DNA of 64,000 nt. Source: Candidatus Allofournierella pullicola (GTDB lineage: Bacteria; Bacillota; Clostridia; Oscillospirales; Ruminococcaceae). The notes beneath the pieces were generated by a model. It was given only the letters and a program-made list of their open reading frames with translations. It was not told where the DNA came from and searched no databases. Where the stretch lies: the NCBI GenBank assembly GCA_019114225.1, contig DXFW01000040.1:30474-94473 (forward strand), read 5' to 3'. Positions 60,926-64,000 of the stretch are shown here, in pieces. Position 1 is the stretch's first letter. Every line of letters begins with the position of its first letter. The translations under genes and the position numbers were made by a program.

Positions 60926-61170
60926 AACAGCATTGTGAAAAAGTCATACAGATACTCTGTTCCGATTATAGTATGCAGTTACAGTATTCGGGAATAATCA
61001 AAAAAATATACGACGTTATGCAGCAGATCATATCCTGCGATAATGTTAATGAACTCCCGGATATCCACTGGAACAGCATAGCGCGGTGCTTTGCTGACGA
61101 AACGACGGATTATCAAAGTCCTGTACTTTTTGAGATAGATAAAATCGCGAAGCTGACAGAGGAAAAATGA
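60913..61170 (+). CDS. Small helical protein of unknown function
   Basis: An 85-residue, mostly helical protein with MEEIKQHCEKVIQILCSDYS and IHWNSIARCFADE segments. No signal or membrane segment. It overlaps the YezG-like gene at its start and the next gene at its stop (ATGA), so it is expressed with them. I do not recognise it; an immunity or co-chaperone role is only inferred from context. Confidence 0.6.
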   Translation: MEEIKQHCEKVIQILCSDYSMQLQYSGIIKKIYDVMQQIISCDNVNELPDIHWNSIARCFADETTDYQSPVLFEIDKIAKLTEEK

Positions 61171-61985
61171 TGAAACAGTTGAGAAAAACAGAATGGCGGA
61201 GAGGATACCCCATTAAGAAAAACCTTGCCCTGTGTGCATGGGGAATGCTGGCGCTCGCAGGCTTCGCCGGGATACTGGCGCGCCCGGAGAATATTCCGTC
61301 GCTGGCAGCGTGTGTTCTTGCATTGGCGGGCGCAGTCCTGACGCTGCCGCGCCTGCTCCGATATTATAGAACAACATACCAGAGTCTGCCCGCTCTGAAC
61401 AGGCGGTTTACAAAAGAAGAGCAGGAGGAGCTGATCGAACAAGAAAATTTTGAGACGATCACTGAGTTGAAGGCAGAATCAATGCGGTGGACAGACTTTG
61501 CTGAAAGTGTGCACTGGCTCCGGATTAATGGAAGATATGTTCCGAAAGAACTTGTGATCTTAGGAGGGGCTGAAGTAACTTACAGTGTAATGAATCGGGA
61601 CACAACACCGTTGATATTCCTTTATGCGACCGGTGATATGGTAAAAATTGACCTTGGAGTTCAGGTCAGTGTTCAGAAGATCCGGGAACTTAACGCATAT
61701 CTCTGGTCCTGTTATCATATTTTCCCGGGACGCACAGACAGGAAAAAGGCAGATGAACTCAGCAGTATATTCAGGGTAATTTACACAGAATATCTGAAAG
61801 AAAAAGAACCCAGGAAAGAGAGCAGAGTTCTTGCAGACCTTATAGAAGATGCAGGAGAATTGCGGAAGAAATGTATCGAGAGAATGCCGTCATATTTGAA
61901 AAAGGTTGACGAAAAAGCATGGTGGAATGAGAAAACGAGAAAGAAGATGCAACAGTGGAAAAAAGACCGGGAGAATACATCATGA
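61167..61985 (+). CDS. Membrane protein with two N-terminal helices and a cytoplasmic domain, unknown function
   Basis: A 272-residue protein. After a basic N-terminus (RKTEWRRGYPIKKN) come two hydrophobic helices (about 21-36 and 44-62), followed by a soluble domain with the PKELVILGGAEVTYSV segment and a long charged helix to the C-terminus. The DLGVQVSVQKIRELNAYLW stretch is beta-alpha like. Start at ATG 61167 with ATG 61170 also possible. Translation is coupled on both sides by 4-bp overlaps. Confidence 0.65.
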   Translation: MMKQLRKTEWRRGYPIKKNLALCAWGMLALAGFAGILARPENIPSLAACVLALAGAVLTLPRLLRYYRTTYQSLPALNRRFTKEEQEELIEQENFETITELKAESMRWTDFAESVHWLRINGRYVPKELVILGGAEVTYSVMNRDTTPLIFLYATGDMVKIDLGVQVSVQKIRELNAYLWSCYHIFPGRTDRKKADELSSIFRVIYTEYLKEKEPRKESRVLADLIEDAGELRKKCIERMPSYLKKVDEKAWWNEKTRKKMQQWKKDRENTS

Positions 61986-62311
61986 GTGAAATAAAGTTTA
62001 AAGTTATTAAAGATGGGAATGAAAAGAAATATATTCCCTTGATCAGAAAAATGCTGAATCGTTCCCTTATGGAAATAAAAGAATGCTTAAGTAATAATGG
62101 CTATATTGATATATGCAGTCTGGATAACATAGACGGACTGCAGCATATGAATGAACTGATTGATGAGTTACAGAAAAAAGGAGCGGAAATTGTACTGTAT
62201 GAGAATGACAGAGTTGTAGAAACTGAATTCTTGAAAAACATTCTTGAATCACATTTCGATACAGAAAGATATTTGCAGGAAACGGACGATAAAGTTATTG
62301 AGCAAGATTGA
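61982..62311 (+). CDS. Small protein with L7/L12 C-terminal domain-like pattern
   Basis: A 109-residue protein. FKVIKDGNEKKYIPLIRKML is followed by a SLMEIKECLSNNG helix and a LIDELQKKGAEIVLYEND end. This beta-alpha-alpha-beta-alpha-beta order recalls the ribosomal L7/L12 C-terminal domain (KVIKxVRxxTGLGLKEAK ... GAxVELK). Stand-alone domains of this kind occur in immunity clusters. ATG 61982 overlaps the preceding stop. The similarity is by eye and weak. Confidence 0.5.
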   Translation: MSEIKFKVIKDGNEKKYIPLIRKMLNRSLMEIKECLSNNGYIDICSLDNIDGLQHMNELIDELQKKGAEIVLYENDRVVETEFLKNILESHFDTERYLQETDDKVIEQD

Positions 62312-62332
62312 GTGATTTTAGGAGTGAGATTT

Positions 62333-62866
62333 ATGAGGATTACAGACATTTTTGATGCGGTAAGAGACGCAACTTATTCGGACTTCCGGAAGTTTTATAC
62401 AGGTGATCCGAATCTATTCCATAAGTATACAGGATTAAGTTTGTTTCAGTTACTGTTTGTCAATGACCACAACACAGACGAAAAAATAAAGATGATTCGA
62501 TTTTTAATATCTGAGGGGGCGGATGTTAACTTTAAAAGTCCAAAAGATCAAAGAAATGCACTGCATATATTTTACTTTTCGGTTATGAGGCCCGATCCAC
62601 AGTACATATTAAAAGTAACTCAGCTGCTGGTTGAGGCTGGGGTGGACATAAACGCCAAAGACAAATATGGGGCAATTCCACTTAATTATGCGATTACTGT
62701 TGTAAAGCTGCCGACAGAGACGGCTATGCCGGTATATCAATATTTAATAGATCACGGTTCAAATATCTATGAAAAAGACAATTTTGGGAAAGCATGCATT
62801 GATTATGCAAAGGAATTTTCATGGAGAAATGATCTTGTAAGTCTAATGGAAGGAACCGAATCATGA
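62333..62866 (+). CDS. Ankyrin repeat protein
   Basis: A 177-residue protein with four degenerate ankyrin repeats. KMIRFLISEGADVNFKSPKDQRNALH, QLLVEAGVDINAKDKYGAIPLNYAI and YLIDHGSNIYEKDNFGKACIDYA each follow the GADVNxKDxxGxTPLHxA pattern. Ankyrin proteins are a known immunity type in polymorphic toxin systems. ATG 62333 lies 9 nt after GGAG; the frame is open from 62312. Its stop overlaps the next ATG. Confidence 0.85.
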   Translation: MRITDIFDAVRDATYSDFRKFYTGDPNLFHKYTGLSLFQLLFVNDHNTDEKIKMIRFLISEGADVNFKSPKDQRNALHIFYFSVMRPDPQYILKVTQLLVEAGVDINAKDKYGAIPLNYAITVVKLPTETAMPVYQYLIDHGSNIYEKDNFGKACIDYAKEFSWRNDLVSLMEGTES

Positions 62867-63375
62867 GCAAAGTGAGAGGAAAAATAACAAAATATGAGAT
62901 CATTCTCTGTGTTCTTGTACTGGCGGTCATAGTTGCCGGTCTGCTTCTGCCTAAGACAGGAGAGCTGGTGTTACTGGATGAATTCTGCAATGTATCCGTC
63001 ATATGGATCGTGTGCATCTATGTGGTCGTGCGGGTCATACATAACTGGAAAACAGGGGAAAAAAGTAACAAAACAGCAGGAGTGATCATCGCGGTTTTCT
63101 GTGCGGCAGTCTGCATGTGGTTTACGAAGGATTTTGCCGCTGATCTGGCGTCGGGTACGAAGACGGTCACGCTGACAGATATAGAAGTAAGTGAAACACA
63201 AGCGCATACCAGCATTTTTTCGCATCATTATTATCTGATGGGGACGGATTCTCAGGGATTAAGGACCCGTGTGGAAATATCAGCAGATGACTATACGATG
63301 ATGAGCCAGACAGGAAATGGAACTGCGGTTCTTGTGTATTATGAGCATACCGGACGGGCTGTGTCGGCACGCTGA
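62863..63375 (+). CDS. Membrane protein with C-terminal soluble domain, unknown function
   Basis: A 170-residue protein with three hydrophobic helices (about 12-29, 42-58 and 71-86) and a C-terminal beta-rich tail with TVTLTDIEVSE and RVEISADDYTMM. It resembles membrane-bound proteins found in toxin-immunity arrays of Lachnospiraceae, but no named domain is seen. It starts inside the ankyrin gene stop (ATGA overlap), and is the last intact gene of the coupled set. Confidence 0.65.
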   Translation: MSKVRGKITKYEIILCVLVLAVIVAGLLLPKTGELVLLDEFCNVSVIWIVCIYVVVRVIHNWKTGEKSNKTAGVIIAVFCAAVCMWFTKDFAADLASGTKTVTLTDIEVSETQAHTSIFSHHYYLMGTDSQGLRTRVEISADDYTMMSQTGNGTAVLVYYEHTGRAVSAR

Positions 63376-63380
63376 GAGGA

Positions 63381-63578
63381 AGTTATTGCTACGACAGCAT
63401 AAGGGAAGTGGTACGCAGGGTTAATCGAAACACCGGGATAGGGATCTTGAACAAAACGACCATATATACAAAGTCCAGACATGTCTCGGTGGAAACCCTT
63501 ATGACGGGCTATGAAAAGATGGAGTCCTATATAACGGAAAATGTTGCTCCGGAAAAAATCATTATGAAGGAAAGATAA
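63381..63578 (+). pseudogene. Orphan reading-frame remnant
   Basis: This 65-codon stretch is open through SIREVVRRVNRNTGIG and HVSVETLMTGYEKMESYI, ending at TAA 63578. It has no ribosome-binding site and no good start, and its amino-acid composition is protein-like (basic, helical). It could be the C-terminal end of a deleted gene, perhaps the original toxin or a mobile-element protein. I cannot name it. Confidence 0.4.
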
Positions 63579-63670
63579 TCATTAGCGCCATACCTGCTGC
63601 ACAGGGCTGTTTTCAGGTCCGCACAAAAAGGCCCTTTATCACAACAAAACCGAACAAACTGCCTGCAAGG

Positions 63671-63699
63671 GACAGCCGGGAAAAACGGCTGTCTTTTTT
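63671..63699 (+). terminator. Rho-independent terminator at the end of the island
   Basis: GACAGCCG and CGGCTGTC with a ggaaaaa loop, followed by T6. Confidence 0.85.
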
Positions 63700-63764
63700 C
63701 TATGCCCACGAACGGAAAAAGAGCCGATACTGCGGCAGGACATGGGACAGATAAGCACATATCT

Positions 63765-63831
63765 GTAATTTCCCGGTGCAAAATGCCCATCCTATACAAT
63801 AAATCTATAAAACCGTATAGGAGGCAGGAAT
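63765..63831 (+). repeat. Direct repeat, copy 2 (right boundary), leader of a serine recombinase
   Basis: It is 67 bp and matches 57611-57676 with few substitutions and one extra base. The inverted repeat is CCTATAC (63791-63797) / GTATAGG (63815-63821), and AGGAGGCAGGAAT leads directly to ATG 63832. Confidence 0.9.
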
Positions 63832-63872
63832 ATGAATGAAACGTACGGATATGTCCGCGTATCCACAGGTAT
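63832..63872 (+). pseudogene. Serine recombinase (resolvase) N-terminal fragment
   Basis: MNETYGYVRVST is the canonical resolvase/invertase N-terminus (YGYVRVSTxxQN), containing the catalytic serine of VST. It is correctly spaced after AGGAGG. After about 13 codons the sequence switches to IS200-type DNA, and the frame soon stops. Confidence 0.7.
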
Positions 63873-64000
63873 GCGCTTTTTGTTTTTCCCTACCGTATCC
63901 ACAAAATAGCCTCGTGCCCAGAAATGCCGATTTCCGTACTTGTACTTTAAATTCGCATGTCTGTCGAAAATCATCAGGCTGCTTTTTCCTTTCAAGTACC
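63873..64000 (-). mobile_element. tnpA: IS200/IS605 family transposase tnpA, C-terminal part; runs off the right edge
   Basis: On the minus strand the frame reads LKGKSSLMIFDRHANLKYKY, then GNRHFWARGYFVDTVGKNKK. This is the conserved C-terminal half of the Y1 HUH transposase TnpA with the catalytic Tyr in the GYFVDT segment region. The N-terminus lies outside the window. The last 15-20 residues are replaced by read-through into the recombinase fragment, so the element's left end is truncated here or joined by recombination at about 63872. Confidence 0.85.

Noticed and set aside
63792..63995. Intact 67-residue minus-strand gene
   Set aside because: The first half is the conserved end of IS200/IS605 tnpA, and the second half is antisense recombinase and repeat DNA. 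It is a junction artefact of a truncated element.
1..64000. CRISPR arrays, rRNA genes and tRNA genes
   Set aside because: I saw no regularly spaced direct repeats with unique spacers and no cloverleaf or rRNA motifs on either strand.
57546..64000. Prophage
   Set aside because: No integrase, terminase, capsid, portal or lysis genes are seen. Only a recombinase fragment and an IS end are present.

Overview
The window is a high-GC stretch of Firmicutes-type chromosome, followed by about 6.5 kb of visibly lower GC at the right end. The gene set points to an anaerobic gut clostridium of the Oscillospiraceae (Clostridium cluster IV, in the Gemmiger/Subdoligranulum/Faecalibacterium neighbourhood). 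The markers are ribonuclease Y, a T-box-controlled thrS, TmcAL, GTP-type PEP carboxykinase, AckA without an adjacent pta, a YtrA-like GntR/ABC operon and a BlaI-type regulator. The family assignment is inference from gene content only.

Region 1 (1-29 kb) is mostly housekeeping. It contains the 3' part of lepA, a BI-1 membrane protein, hemW, a beta-CASP RNase, thrS, rny, an atypical phosphoribosyltransferase, a BlaI-like regulator, two COG0523 metal-chaperone GTPases (one with a striking His repeat), aminopeptidase P, a DedA protein, a DUF1275 protein, pckG, tmcAL, ackA and a GntR-regulated ABC exporter operon. A lower-GC cassette at 2.86-6.97 kb is a complete type IIS-like restriction-modification system: two Dam-class adenine methylases and a nuclease of the AlwI / N.BstNBI family with its acidic catalytic residues intact.

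Region 2 (28.9-57.4 kb) is a large surface-polysaccharide locus. Nine glycosyltransferase genes or domains run in tandem on the plus strand. They are followed by a Wzm/Wzt (TagG/TagH-like) ABC exporter and a four-gene module: a GT52-like CMP-sugar transferase, a KdsB-like cytidylyltransferase, a DRE-TIM aldolase fused to a GT42/DUF115-like domain, and a KdsC-like phosphatase. This module looks like a self-contained pathway for making, CMP-activating and transferring a 2-keto-3-deoxy (ulosonic) acid in a Gram-positive cell, without a canonical KdsA/NeuB synthase. I consider it the most interesting content of the window. Next come polytopic and lipid-linked-sugar genes (DUF2142, GT2-GtrA, GT4, DPM-like GT2, DUF2304). 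On the minus strand lie a CotH / VTC / DUF4956 operon and a GT2 plus GT-C-like membrane protein pair.

Region 3 (57.5-64 kb) has lower GC and different codon use. It is a string of tightly coupled small genes: lipoproteins, a YezG-like immunity protein, an L7/L12-CTD-like small protein, an ankyrin protein and membrane proteins. They are bracketed by two 66/67-bp direct repeats, each containing a CCTATAC/GTATAGG inverted repeat. The right repeat leads into the start of a serine recombinase gene that is cut off after about 13 codons by the end of an IS200/IS605-type tnpA. It resembles an orphan immunity-gene or mobile island of Lachnospiraceae character. A contig chimera at about 57.5 kb cannot be excluded from sequence alone.
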